From Tubulanus polymorphus (Eukaryota > Nemertea > Palaeonemertea > Tubulaniformes > Tubulanidae), in the NCBI RefSeq assembly GCF_964204645.1, contig NC_134031.1, positions 18,535,307 through 18,599,306 of the forward strand: a DNA stretch of 64,000 bases, in the 5' to 3' direction. Below are positions 12,066 to 23,200 of the stretch, in pieces. A model generated the notes under the pieces. The model saw only the letters and a program-made list of their open reading frames with translations. It was not told the origin of the DNA and made no database searches. Position 1 is the stretch's first letter. Each line of letters starts with the position of its first letter. The translations under genes were made by a program, and so were the position numbers.

Positions 12066-12639
12066 CTATATACATATACTCATTTTACACACGCTGTTAG
12101 CATAAAGACTATATTGCCGCAAGATGAACTGTAGTTACTGTATAAACTAAAAAATGTTTTAACCTAATGGTTGATTGAAGTCAGCTCTCCGTGTTTTCGT
12201 CGAGGAACTTGCAGTTCGTTTAGGAAATATCCGATTGTAAAACTTCACACAGTCAGAGGTTATCGGGAAATGATTAGATTCAATAAAATCATTAACTACA
12301 ATTGATTGAAGTAGATTTATCAAATATATGTTTTATTTCGTTCTGTTGGTGATTTCGTGATCGATGGAATGCATTACAACTGCGAGGAATCGATCGGTCA
12401 TCAATGCCAGTTCCACATTTTCATCTCGAGTCCGGCCCGTCAAGAATCGTCGCAGAAATATATTCACATCCTACAGAACTCTAGGCTTATTATGGGATAA
12501 TAAGTTTAAAACCATCTATATACAGAATCTAAAAGATTAAAAACGAATATTTTTTTCTATTTATGAAGAATTCAAATAAAAATATACGACCTTTCGAACT
12601 CTCAGTATAGAGGTGTACCCCTCATTTTCGTTTATTATT

Positions 12640-12845
12640 TTTAGCATTATTATTATTGGCATTACTATCGTTATCATTACCATCAATCTTCTTCTTTTTT
12701 TTCTCTAGGGGCCTGAACGTCCTAGTGATTGTACAGCCTTTGAGGCTCTGTTCAGGTCCCTCATCATCAATCTACTTATTTGTTATACATTATATTTGTA
12801 ATTATAATAGATGAGATGAAATAAATTACATTACATTACATTAAA
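12640..12845 (+). mobile_element. Possible 3' end of a non-LTR retroelement or SINE
   Basis: A structured stretch (ggggcctgaacgtcctag to gttcaggtccct) is followed by gatgagatgaaataaattacattacattacatta. A terminal AATAAA plus a short attac simple-repeat tail is typical of LINE and SINE 3' ends. No coding part is visible. Confidence 0.4.
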
Positions 12846-12981
12846 AAATCTTTTAATCCGGGTTATTTTGGTAGGCCGCACCTATATTGCACGATGATAT
12901 AAACCTACTACCCCTACATGCGGTGTATATCCAAATTCCACATCTAAAGATAGATCAAATAAATGAAAATAGTTTACATGG

Positions 12982-13138
12982 AAATAATTGGTGCAGCTAG
13001 TGACGCGCTTACGGTCAGTTCACAGTTAAGTATAGACGAACGGTCAGACACGGCAGGCTAGCCCGCGGTAATGACAGAAATAAACATTTCTAGCTGAAAG
13101 TTCCTTTCCTTTTTGTCAGAGTACGCCACTAGTCAGTC
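12982..13138. repeat. Right copy of the duplicated non-coding block
   Basis: It matches 8565-8730 and shows that GPCR A and B arose by a segmental duplication that included downstream sequence. Confidence 0.8.
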
Positions 13139-13190
13139 TCTCTTCCTCTCTCTTTCTCCCTTTCCGTCTCTCCCTCCCTATCTCTTCGAT
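13131..13190. repeat. Pyrimidine-rich (CT) tract
   Basis: Almost uninterrupted C/T runs such as tctctcttcctctctctttc, a microsatellite-like tract just downstream of GPCR B. Confidence 0.8.
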
Positions 13191-13294
13191 TTGCTTGTTA
13201 TCTCTCTCCGTCACCGCCAGTCTTGACATCGGTTGGACTTGATGACGAGTTGTGCGGTTGTTTTGATACAGCAGTACTTTTAATTTGTGGCCGG

Positions 13295-14245
13295 TCACGA
13301 CGGTTTCTTTTCGAAGATTAAATTCTGTAATTCGATTCTGATTTCTTTTCCCGTCATCAGATACAAGTAGAGATTTAGCGAGTAATTTATCATTAAAATG
13401 TCGGTGAAAACGGCGAAAATGTTTTTTAATTCTGGATTTGTCCAGACAAAAGGACTGAGGATGAATGTCGGGAATGTTGTAACCATAAAGAAGGCGCATA
13501 GTAACAGAACCAACACGGTTACCTGGTTCGAGTATTTCGATGCTCGGGTTGTTTCCGATTTGCCTTTCTTTCTTAATAAAGTGATAGAAGTTATTGTTGA
13601 CATGATGGTTAACGAAGTGAACGGACCAATAGAGATGAGAATAGACGTTAGCAAAGGTTTGGTAAATGTAGGCACATTTTTGATGATACAACCGTTCTCA
13701 CAAACATCGATAGTTACAAATAGATAACAATTACTCAGCGCTACGAAGCAGATAACGGAGAAACATAGTTTAGAAGCAGTATTCGGGCTCCAGAAACGAG
13801 GACCTCTAAACGGAAAACAAACGACACACATTCGTTCGGTAGCTACGAGGACCAGCGTCCACGGACTGCTCGAGAGACCAACTGATAGATAAAACTCAAA
13901 AAATATACATTGAACTCGTGTTGACGGTTTGATCAGTAATTTCCTACCGTGAAATGTATAAGATATAACGTTGATGTATTTACTGAAATAAGCGCAGATG
14001 AGAACCAAAGTGTCGCAGACGGCTAGTTGAACGAACATACGACTAAAAGAACGTCGCCATAGTTTACGTTGCAGCATAACTATCACGATGAGCAGATTAC
14101 CGATGAATCCGAAAACAAAACTAACACTGGCGAACACGAGGTAACACCACAGATAGGTTCCGTGCATCGTAGTTACAACCAGTACAATGGCCGTATAAAC
14201 ATTAGTGGGATTTGAGCGGTTCTGAGGAATGGAACTTGCAGTCAT
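13295..14245 (-). CDS. Class A (rhodopsin-like) GPCR, copy B, intronless
   Basis: A 316-residue paralogue of GPCR A, single exon, same strand. I start it at the ATG ending at 14245, because the four codons upstream begin with TTG. It keeps the same landmarks: NRS sequon near the N terminus, GN in TM1, LAVCD in TM2, TM3 and ECL2 cysteines, ERM in place of DRY, RKKGKSE in loop 3, and Asn and Tyr of TM7 without Pro. The segment from TM3 to TM4 is almost identical to copy A, while the loop between TM2 and TM3 and ECL2 differ most, as expected if ligand contacts diverge. Nothing suggests a broken frame. The ligand is unknown. Confidence 0.88.
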   Translation of the reverse strand: MTASSIPQNRSNPTNVYTAIVLVVTTMHGTYLWCYLVFASVSFVFGFIGNLLIVIVMLQRKLWRRSFSRMFVQLAVCDTLVLICAYFSKYINVISYTFHGRKLLIKPSTRVQCIFFEFYLSVGLSSSPWTLVLVATERMCVVCFPFRGPRFWSPNTASKLCFSVICFVALSNCYLFVTIDVCENGCIIKNVPTFTKPLLTSILISIGPFTSLTIMSTITSITLLRKKGKSETTRASKYSNQVTVLVLLLCAFFMVTTFPTFILSPFVWTNPELKNIFAVFTDILMINYSLNLYLYLMTGKEIRIELQNLIFEKKPS

Positions 14246-14257
14246 TGCATCAACCAA

Positions 14258-15052
14258 TCAAACTGTACTCTCAATTACAGCTCACTGATTATTGAAACTA
14301 TATCTAAAGTTATATACATTTCACAAACATCGACGACGCGCCTTCTTCGTTCGTCAGTTCAAATGACCTTCAGTTCTGTACCCAACGTTGTACATGAAAA
14401 TATCAAAGTAGTTTCTATTGTCCTCAGAATCTAAGACTGTACAATATGCCCATCGAATTATCATATTTGACGCGTCATTGATTAGACCCGAAAATAATGC
14501 ACATCATTTTACCAATATCAAATTGTCTCATTTACACGCATATTTAACCTAATTTTTTACCCATAGCAAATTATCACATCTACCCATAGCAAACTATCAT
14601 GTTTTACCACACTCACATTTTTCCCATATCAAACTAGAATCAGAAGACACACATATGCATGTTCACACGGCACAAGGATGAAATCCTAAAAGTTTCCGTG
14701 AGCTAAAAGAAGTTTGTTCACGTTTCTACTTCATCCTTATAGTCAGTGGACTCTACTAGTTGAAGAAAATGTTGATTCTTAGCGTGGGATGTGGTAATCA
14801 ATACTAATAAATCTTTTACGTTTTAGATCAAGTTGATCCCTTCCTAATCATATAGAATTGTACAGTAATACGTCATTGTTATTCGATACGGAAACTGTTA
14901 AATAACAATCAAGCATAAATTACTAATTCGTCAAATCGTAAATGTTGCTACGCTGAATGAACTGCAATGTTGTGGCCATGTTCTACCATCTGTTTGATAT
15001 GAGTGTCCACTCACAACGAATCGACGAGCTGTCGCGATCTATCAGTAGCGAG
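14258..15052. other. 5' flank of GPCR B, then no gene seen
   Basis: 14258-14440 is homologous to the flank of GPCR A, and 14500-14640 holds the degenerate atcaaactatcacat motif. From 14650 to 15052 I see no gene or clear repeat. Confidence 0.5.
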
Positions 15053-15059
15053 AGTTACT

Positions 15060-15092
<33 letters not shown>

Positions 15093-15735
15093 TATAAAAT
15101 TTTATTTTACAAAAGGAAGGCTCCATAACAACTACATCACACTCACTGGAGTCAGGTGGGGGACTGAAGGATATTTACATCATATTCCAAGCAATCATAA
15201 ATGTATATTTAATTCTTTTCAATTCGATTTAAACGTTATTCATTAACACTGGTTAGTAACAGTCGTATATATATAATAAGACAATTCAAACTGCATTAAC
15301 TGGAACATTTCACTACACATCATACATACATCGTTTAACTCTTTCCAATATTTACACATTATCCGTAATGACACAAATTATTCTTTATATTTACAAAATA
15401 GAAATACTTTTGTCTAGTATAGAAATATCAAGTCATCATTCACAGTCACATGTATAGTATGTATAAAACGATTTAATTGCTATTTACAGAAACCTAAACG
15501 CTCTTTTCTGACCTTACAAAATATCATTAATCGTACAGAGTGCTATTTCATTTATAAAGTTATTATTTCCGTTGCATCTGATCAGTGTTTCATTTTGAGT
15601 CCAAACATTAATATTTTTCCTAGCCGTAATCTCCTGTTTCAATCGTTTGGCTATAAAATTACGAGCATAATTTTTCATATCTAGTTCAGTTTCTCCTGCG
15701 CATGCCTTGCGATGATTCTTATACAGTTACTGGTT
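15053..15735 (-). mobile_element. Retrocopy with poly(A) tail and 11-bp target-site duplication
   Basis: The direct repeat agttactggtt occurs at 15053-15063 and at 15725-15735. Next to the first copy is a run of about 29 T, which is a poly(A) tail on the minus strand, preceded in that sense by an AATAAA about 15 bp upstream. The insert is therefore a minus-strand, polyadenylated, L1-type retrotransposed copy of about 660 bp. Its 5' end is truncated. It starts inside a reading frame (listed separately) followed by about 420 bp of 3' UTR. The intact duplication suggests a fairly recent insertion. Confidence 0.82.
15514..15720 (-). pseudogene. C-terminal coding fragment inside the retrocopy
   Basis: Reading on the minus strand from the truncated end, 68 codons stay open to a TAA at 15516-15514. 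The encoded tail is rich in Lys, Arg and Asn. I do not recognise the parent protein; it could be a host gene or the last ORF of a LINE. The position, just inside a target-site duplication and followed by a long 3' UTR and poly(A), makes it a 5'-truncated retro-pseudogene. Confidence 0.55.
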
Positions 15736-17930
15736 ATCGAACAGTTTACGCTTCCAATCTCTATTGCCTTTTTCATGAATTTTGTATCATATATCTCTCA
15801 TAACCGATAGGTGCGTACAACCAACCATCTTTAAAATACCTCTCAAACTACGATGTACGATATCAAAGTTCGAAAAAGCAGTGCCAGGAGCCGAACTAGT
15901 TCTACACGTTGTGAGTCTTACTGACAACGATGATAACGTATATATTAGGGAAGGTTGTAATCTATTCGAAGATTAGTAATATACGGGGCCCGTGTTTAAT
16001 CTACGTTTAGCGCTGCACTGACGGCCATGTTTCTTGCTCGAATCAGATACACCTTCGCCATCTATCGGTTTGAAGATTCAACCTAACGTTTTGACATTGT
16101 GCCACATGCGAGAAAAGTTCTAAGTAACTTAACGGGCCTACAATCTACACCAAAAATGAATACAGGAATGGAATTACTAGACTTTCAGTTTTATGTATAT
16201 GTGGAATTCAATCGAACCAGCCTTAATGTTGACTAGAGAGCAGTAGGTTCCCTATCGATACAGAGTAAACGCACCTGAAACAATTCAAGCAATACCTGAA
16301 TCGATTTTTGTATTTACGCTTTACATGACCCATGCAAACTGTAATAAAAAAATGTTTTTTCGATTGAGTTCTATTTTTTTTCTATAACGTGTGGCTGATA
16401 GCTTTTTCGAGAAAAGGAAAAGTTTTGAATTCTCGCGCGAGAAAACCAAAATGTTTTGAATTCTCGCGTGAGAAAACCAAAAGTTTTGAATTCTCGCGCG
16501 AGAAAACCAAAAAACGGGCCAATGTGAAACATTTTTATCGTTGCTTTAGCCGTACAGAAAATTTTTCAGTATGGCCCGAATCAGCCACCATATGATAGCG
16601 GGGACAAGGTCATTAGACAATTCATTTGCCAATCATATTTTGATTTCGCAACAGTTGCGATTTTGGAATCCTCGATTATCTTATCTTTAGTTGACGTCCT
16701 CCTGCGCACCTGCAATCCTTGCCAAGGTTGCTACGTTGATTATTCCAGAACCTTTTCGGTCCTGTAAATAAGTTGATACATCTTTTAAACTACTGGTCGT
16801 ATGGAAATTCTGTGATGCTAGGTACCCATTCTAGAGGATGGGCTTTCCAGTGGTACCAAACATAATTAGTTTGGAGCGATTGATCTACGTTGAAAACGTG
16901 AACTAACTAAATTTGATATGGATACGTGGAAATATATATGCAATGAATGTTGTAGTAGTTGATGTGCTACCGCTTGCTAGTGTAGCTTACTGGTTCATTA
17001 TACTTGCCAAGTGATTTCAATGTGATCGATGCCACGAAAGCATTGCGATTGAAATGTACGTAGGAGGAATTGAATCGTAGAAAACCGACTGAACTACTAG
17101 CGCCACGGGCGGATTCTCACTTGCCACATGTGGAATCCTTGACTGCTTGACGTCTGTCTGTGGTTGAATATGTTTTCCCAGTTATTTGCAGTTCCAGGTT
17201 TCTCACCCCGAATCAAGATTCGAACCCATGTCACCCGATTGACGACCGGCAATTTGTGGTTGAATTTTTTCATCTAATTTCTATATAAATTGTATTCATT
17301 GTGGCATTTCATAAAACCTTTTGATTTAAAAATTATTTTTCGCTTGCTGTGAATAATATTTGAACTTGTGCCGGATGTTTGGTAGATCGAATGATTTTCC
17401 TATTTACTCTCAAACATCAATGAGTATTGACTGTTCAAAAATGAAACTGTATTTAAACTCGATGGAAATCAATGCTTTTTCATCTGGAAGCAGTGGCTGT
17501 GAAACTTGCAGTTCTGTTCACGATTGTGAAAACCAAAGGTAAGACTATGATGACATATAGATGATATTCAGCATCGTTTGATACGGAAGCGTCCTGCGGA
17601 AATATTTCATATTTGCAAAAGAGAGATACAGAGGTCGTCCAGAGTTACCTACTCTTCTCAGTTCAGTTGATTTCGTAGCTTTATTCCGAATTTTTTTACA
17701 CACGTCACCATGAAAAAACATTGAACCTGTTGATTGTATTTTCATCGTTTTAACTGGTGAAATTTCACAGAAAAATGCGGTTTTGTTTTGATGAAATATA
17801 AGAATTTTCAATCGTATAAAATGAAACTTGCGCTGAAATTCACTTAACATATTTTTCTCCAAAACTAGATAACAAAACTGGGCCGTACAGGGGCTGTTCA
17901 TAAACATTTAACTATTTTCAAATATTTTAG
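15736..17930. other. No confident gene; short repeats and one tRNA-like B box
   Basis: It contains the 31-bp repeat at 16422-16513, a copy of a dispersed motif (cagtatggcccgaatcagcc, near 16568) that recurs near 56554, and at about 17214 a reverse-complement B-box-like string (gattcgaaccc) suggestive of an old tRNA-derived SINE. A non-coding 5' exon of the next peptide gene may end at the gtaaga donor near 17540, but this is uncertain. Confidence 0.4.
16422..16513. repeat. Three-copy 30-31 bp tandem repeat with palindromic core
   Basis: Units start at 16422, 16453 and 16483 with gttttgaattctcgcgcgag. The core tctcgcgcgaga is a perfect palindrome in units 1 and 3 and has one change in unit 2. 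The array reads through as a short repeated peptide, but there is no supporting gene structure. Confidence 0.85.
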
Positions 17931-17945
17931 GTACGATAGAGGAGA

Positions 17946-18622
17946 ATGTCGATTAATCTGATGACTCGTGTTTGTCTAATCGCTGCCCTGTGCGCGTTCT
18001 GTATTGTGTCAGTAAATGGTGGTAAGTTTACGATTGCTGAAAGGGCATTTTTGTGGAAGGGGATGTTACTGTGACGTCGTTAGTGTGATGCGAAACTATA
18101 AGTTTGCTTTGAATAGGAAAAATTTGGGTTTCGAAAAATGTATTTGTATCTAGCGAGAAAGAGCTCCTTCCTGGCTCGGTAGGGACTGGCCATATTGGTC
18201 AAGGATTTTGATGAAATTATTTGGGAAATCATTCGATCACGGCGTGAAAACATATTGAATGCTGAAAATCGATATCAAAGATGAAAAATAAAACGATATC
18301 ACAACAACGCCCTCGAACCTGTCCAGATACTGACTATATAGTACATTCATTATTCTGTGGTTGTATACGCAGGATGTATTGCTGGTGGATTCGACTGTAA
18401 AAAGTCTGGCGTCTCTTGCTGCCGCGGAAGATCTTGTGCCTACAAAAATACTTACACTAAACAGAGAACGTGTATAGCGTCATTTATAGCAAAAAAATTT
18501 AACCAAGTACGTATGGGGTTTAAGATGAGGCATTCACAAATGCTCGACTCATGTGCGTCCATTCCGCGCCATGTGATTGATTTGCTGTCTGATATTGTGT
18601 TTTGCAGGCGGACAGGTCATAA
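17946..18622 (+). CDS. Small secreted six-cysteine peptide (cystine-knot framework)
   Basis: My model has coding exons 17946-18021, 18373-18506 and 18608-18622, 74 residues. A good acceptor at 17930 lies 15 nt before the ATG, as in the peptide gene at 428-5787. Exon 1 encodes a signal peptide of about 25 residues. Exon 2 begins in the same phase as in the other gene and carries Cys at 27, 34, 41, 42, 47 and 59: C-x6-C-x6-CC-x4-C-x11-C, the classic inhibitor-cystine-knot order. A basic, partly hydrophobic tail follows. There is no separate pro region or dibasic site; the mature peptide would start right after the signal. The last exon is less certain: reading through the exon 2 donor also stays open to 18629 and would lengthen the tail. 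The role may be hormone-like, defence or venom-type; it cannot be told from sequence. Confidence 0.68.
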
Positions 18623-18712
18623 TCTATAGAATCCGGTCACCACACATGAACCGACTTCATTTGTAACTCGACCCAAGAATAATGGTTTTATATCTTCATT
18701 TATAATGGATGA

Positions 18713-18718
18713 AATAAA
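18713..18718 (+). terminator. Polyadenylation signal AATAAA of the second peptide gene
   Basis: AATAAA lies about 90 bp after the stop at 18622 in an AT-rich 3' UTR, with a T-rich stretch downstream. Confidence 0.7.
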
Positions 18719-20232
18719 ACATTATTGAAGATTAAATTACGATCTTTACTTTATCATCATTGTTTCATACAATGTAGGGTTGAAGACTGATTGATGTCCA
18801 ATCCGGTCAGCTTTGAGTGTCTTAATAGGAACGCAACACTATTGTATGTTATTTCTGTATTGCAGCATATTATCATGTAAGGATGCATTGGAGGATATCA
18901 CAGAGTATAGTCAACGCAACATTTTTTTTTTGGGGGGGGGGGGTGAATTACATTTTCTTTTTGATTGCATACCCTACGTACTTACTGAACTTCAACAGAA
19001 GTTGATACAAACTTCGACTCTATCACTGAAAAACTCCAAATTTCTAATTTGCTAATTATGCTATCCAATGCTATCCCATGCGTTTCTATACGAAATCGGA
19101 ATGTTACGTATTTCTGACGGCTTGTTATTTCTGCGCGTTTCCAGCCCTGTTCACGTTAAATTAATTTCCCGAACATCATTACACGTACCACCAGCGCGAC
19201 GACAGACTCTAATTGTATTGTCCATGTAATGAACCAGTTCAAAAGTGGTTAAAAATGTGGGCCGTGGAATTAATTACCACTGACTCGTTATTCATTCTTA
19301 TTAGATCATGGCCTATATGGAAAAACACCGGCGATAATGGATTGCAGAATTATGCGGAACAAAACCAGTTTTGCCACAAGATCTCAGGAAATTGATTCAA
19401 TTGAACATTTCTTACTCATGATCTATGAATCCATTTACGGGAATAACAAATTCAAAACCCCGGGCAGCTTTTTTCACTACCACGTTATATTTTGTTATAA
19501 AGTTCCAATACTGTCTGGCACAAATACAAAAATCTAAATTTCAAGCCGAGATTTTCAATTGAATGATAGCCAACAATCTGAGAAACGGTTATTGGGGCTA
19601 CCGATCTGAGAATCAATGGACACTTCTGCAAATTTATGTATAATTTTTAGAATCCGGATCCGTACTATTTGAACAAACTCGGTCCCTCTGTACACAGACA
19701 GAGTTCAATCTCCATGAATACGTAAACCAATAGAAAGCTCTTTTTCTCTATTTATTGTAGAAACCATTTAAAACGGCTGAGCGAACTCGTATAAGTTATA
19801 AAATATGTTGAATGCAATAAGCGGCTTTTCGCTAAACCTCTCAGTAGCCTAGCTCCACTGTGCTAGTGCCGCTAGTGCCATTCAACGCAGGAATTTCATA
19901 CAGTTTAGACCGACCACATAGTGTTAGTGCGCTGGCCGGATCGTCTCTCGTCTTACAAGCTCTCTTCTGGTATGTAGCCAATCTCTTTGTATACATTTGA
20001 AGTGTACGGGTATAACATCTTGGTTAAATATCGATCGTACGTCGGCGTTTCCATCGCGACAATTTTGAATAAATTGTCATTGTAGCGACTGCAGGCACTC
20101 TGAATAGACGCGACGCAGACAACAGAGCTGCTCCCTGACGCACGCTCGCGAGAACACTCCTAGCGTTTTTTGATATTGTTGGATTATTGTCAACAGCACG
20201 TTCATACATCGGTTAAATTTCGGTCGAGAAAA
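18719..20232. other. Intergenic region and upstream region of SLC6 copy 1
   Basis: No gene recognised. It has a T10-G12 homopolymer run at about 18922-18943. From about 20030 the sequence becomes richer in CpG and probably contains the promoter and 5' UTR of the transporter gene starting at 20233; I saw no convincing TATA box. Confidence 0.4.
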
Positions 20233-23200
20233 ATGAAAACGGAAAGCGAAAACGACGAGGATAATAAACTGAAAATTGTGGAGGAAGAAAGTGAAGTGAT
20301 GATTCAGGAGTCTGAACCGAAACGGGCAGAATGGGGTAAAGAGATCGATTTCTTTTTATCGTGTATTGGATACGCAGTCGGTCTCGGTAATGTATGGAGA
20401 TTCCCGTATCTATGCATGCGCAATGGAGGCGGTGAGTAATGCACCATGACGTCATCCTTTCGAAGAATCGATTTATTTAAAAAAAGAAATGTTTTCAATT
20501 TAAAGCTATTGATTGAGCTCCTTTACGAGCTGAAGAATTCATATGCGAGTTTGCGTTTGAAAAAATGCTCTTTATTTGACTTGAACATATTCTTTTACTT
20601 ATATCAAGAATTTTGATGTCGACGTCTTTCGTCTAAATTTGAATATTTTATGCAAATTTTCAGCTCAACGTGTTGGTATCTAATTCCCCATTTCAACTTC
20701 TTCCGTTAAACGAAACTCGTGTTCTTTTCTTATATGTATAACGTATTACTTGCGACCAGTTGGAAATCGTTTGGCCATTATGCCTTCATATCGATTATCG
20801 ATCTAATTTAAATATCTTATGCTAATTTTCAGGAGCGTTTCTGATACCGTATTTTACGTTCATGGTCCTTGCGGGGATGCCTCTGTATTTCCTCGAAATG
20901 GCCATCGGGCAATACTCTGGAAAAAGCCCGATCACAGTATTTGACATTTGCCCGATGTTTACAGGTAAATAGTGATTGTAAACTTTGAATTTTAAGTCGA
21001 CATGTCTACTATTTTCATATAAATTACAACAGAACAAAAACTGTAGCCCCCGAGGGTTAAAATATCATATATATCGCGAAATAAAGTTCTTATCGAAATA
21101 GTTTTTTTTCATATTGAAATTCGACGAATAATGACTTAGACGATCTATGAACAAGAATATTAGAAAATTACCAGATTTCTTCATGATATTTCTAAAGCTT
21201 TGAATCTGGTTTAGAGTTTGTTTTGTATACAAATATCAATATTGTAAAACGCTTTACCAACTTGGCGATTATGATTTCGAGCGAGATTTCCATCTATTTG
21301 TTAATTTCACCTATATTCCAATATGGCTCCATTTTTGTATAGACTCAATACGGTAGAAATAACACTTTGAAATGCAAACAAAGGCAGGCTGTTCAAATAT
21401 CACCCTGACTCATGCATTATGTAAATGAAAACCCCGACAATATTATTCAGTTTCAATTTTGCGCTGACAAATCGACCAAAAATGTACTCTAGTGGTGAAG
21501 AGATCATTAACATGACGCCATTTTGGATGTCTAAGCGGCTGAAAAGTCACGGTTTGACGGACATGGTGTCATAAAACAATCCTCGAAAACGTAAATATCC
21601 CATAGTTTTAGTTGGGATTTTTTGATTGGTGTTTTAGAATTAGATTTCCCCGGGGCCCAATTTCTCGAAAGAAAATGATTTATGCATAGTTGCCATAGAC
21701 ACATGCGTTGGAGCGCACGGTTCCGACTCGGAGAGCTCCTTCGTGTGGCGAGACTGAGTGATAATAAGTGAAAGAACAGCCTCTTACAGCATCTTAGATT
21801 CTGACGTGAAACAAAAGAATTTCAGCAAAAAAGACTAATCTGCGCCGTTCTCTCAGCGTTTCGCTTTTAAAAAGGCGGCAGTTATCATGTTCAAAAGGCG
21901 TTCAGTTTACGAGATAGATTGCTATTTACATGCACTTGTAAACAAAAACAACGTGTATTCTAATACATAACCACGCGCGACTTAACTTCCTTTATCGGTG
22001 AATCGAGTCCGTGTGAAATCCCTCAAAGAGAAGAATAGTCGTTATATTCATGATTTCACATTACAATTCTCTGTAAGCATTACGTATTGATTCATAGCCA
22101 TCTCTATGACAAATCATTAATTGCATAAGATGGGATAGCTTAAGTATATTAACAATTGAGAATTTTGCTTTTATATTTTTCTTCCGATTTCGCGCTGTAA
22201 TGCTGCTACAGCCGAAACAACCTCCCCGAAAGTAAGATCTCTTTGCCGTAGAAACGGTATAAAAAACGATGGTAGATTGATATATAACTGTATATAATAG
22301 AAGAAAATAATGCAAAACGTTAGGAAAATGATGTCCTTGAATTAAAAGCAAAACATATACATCAAGGAACTCCGACCTGGTTGTCAGATAGATGAAGCAT
22401 AAAGCCTTCAGGGTACACGCGTACTTAGACTCACGGGAGCAATAGCAGCGAATTGTTAAAAACAAAATAAACAAACAACAATTTTCTTTTCGTTCATGTA
22501 ACTAATGTTTAGAGTTCATGAACGCGTTCGGTTATTTCCGTCTTTGCTTGAAGAACTTGGCGAAGTTTCTTATGTGTTTTTATCGAATTTTATCGCTATT
22601 AGAACAACGTCTTAAGTCGTAAACCGCGCAAAGGCAGATAGCACTTAACGCTCTGTTTAAAGGGATTGAAAGAAACTTAATGGGCGCATTAGAAACACCT
22701 TGTATCTTATTGTACGTAATCTTCACAGATTTGAAATCAGAAATCATCGACGATTATTGAATCGATAATTCAATCGGATTGAAAATTCAAAATTTATATT
22801 TGATGAAAGATTATTTCCAATGTGTTATAGAACCTGACATAGTAATCAGATTAAATGATAATGGGAATGATAGTAATTGATGTTAGACGATCAATTAATC
22901 ATTCCATTACTGAGGGATATTCTCCTGATGAATGAATGGTGGTGACCGTATACTCGAAATAGATTCCGCTCAAGTCGGCTCTTTCGGGACCGTAGTAAAC
23001 TGTCCGACTTGAGCGATATCCGAGTCGGATGTTATATATTTCATAGTGTCACGAACAACAAACATCCGAGTTGAACGGTAAATCCGAGTTGAACGGTAAA
23101 TCCGAGTTGAACGGTAAATCCGAGTCGTTAAGATCCGACTCAAGCGGAGTTTACTGTTTATACAATATTGCTTCGCGTGTCTTGAGATTTCTGATTTTTT

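Larger units (their letters stand above)
11455..12981. other. 5' region of GPCR A with degenerate repeats
   Basis: The first 180 bp or so match the 5' flank of GPCR B (14246-14440), so the duplication covers the probable promoter. From about 11765 to 12065 many variants of tatcaaactatcacatttacc form a degenerate repeat field. 12640-12845 resembles the 3' end of a retroelement and is listed separately. No further gene was seen. Confidence 0.6.

Noticed and set aside
18922-18943. T10-G12 run as a possible telomeric or G-quadruplex signal
   Set aside because: A single homopolymer pair without repeats; most likely simple sequence or an assembly weak point.
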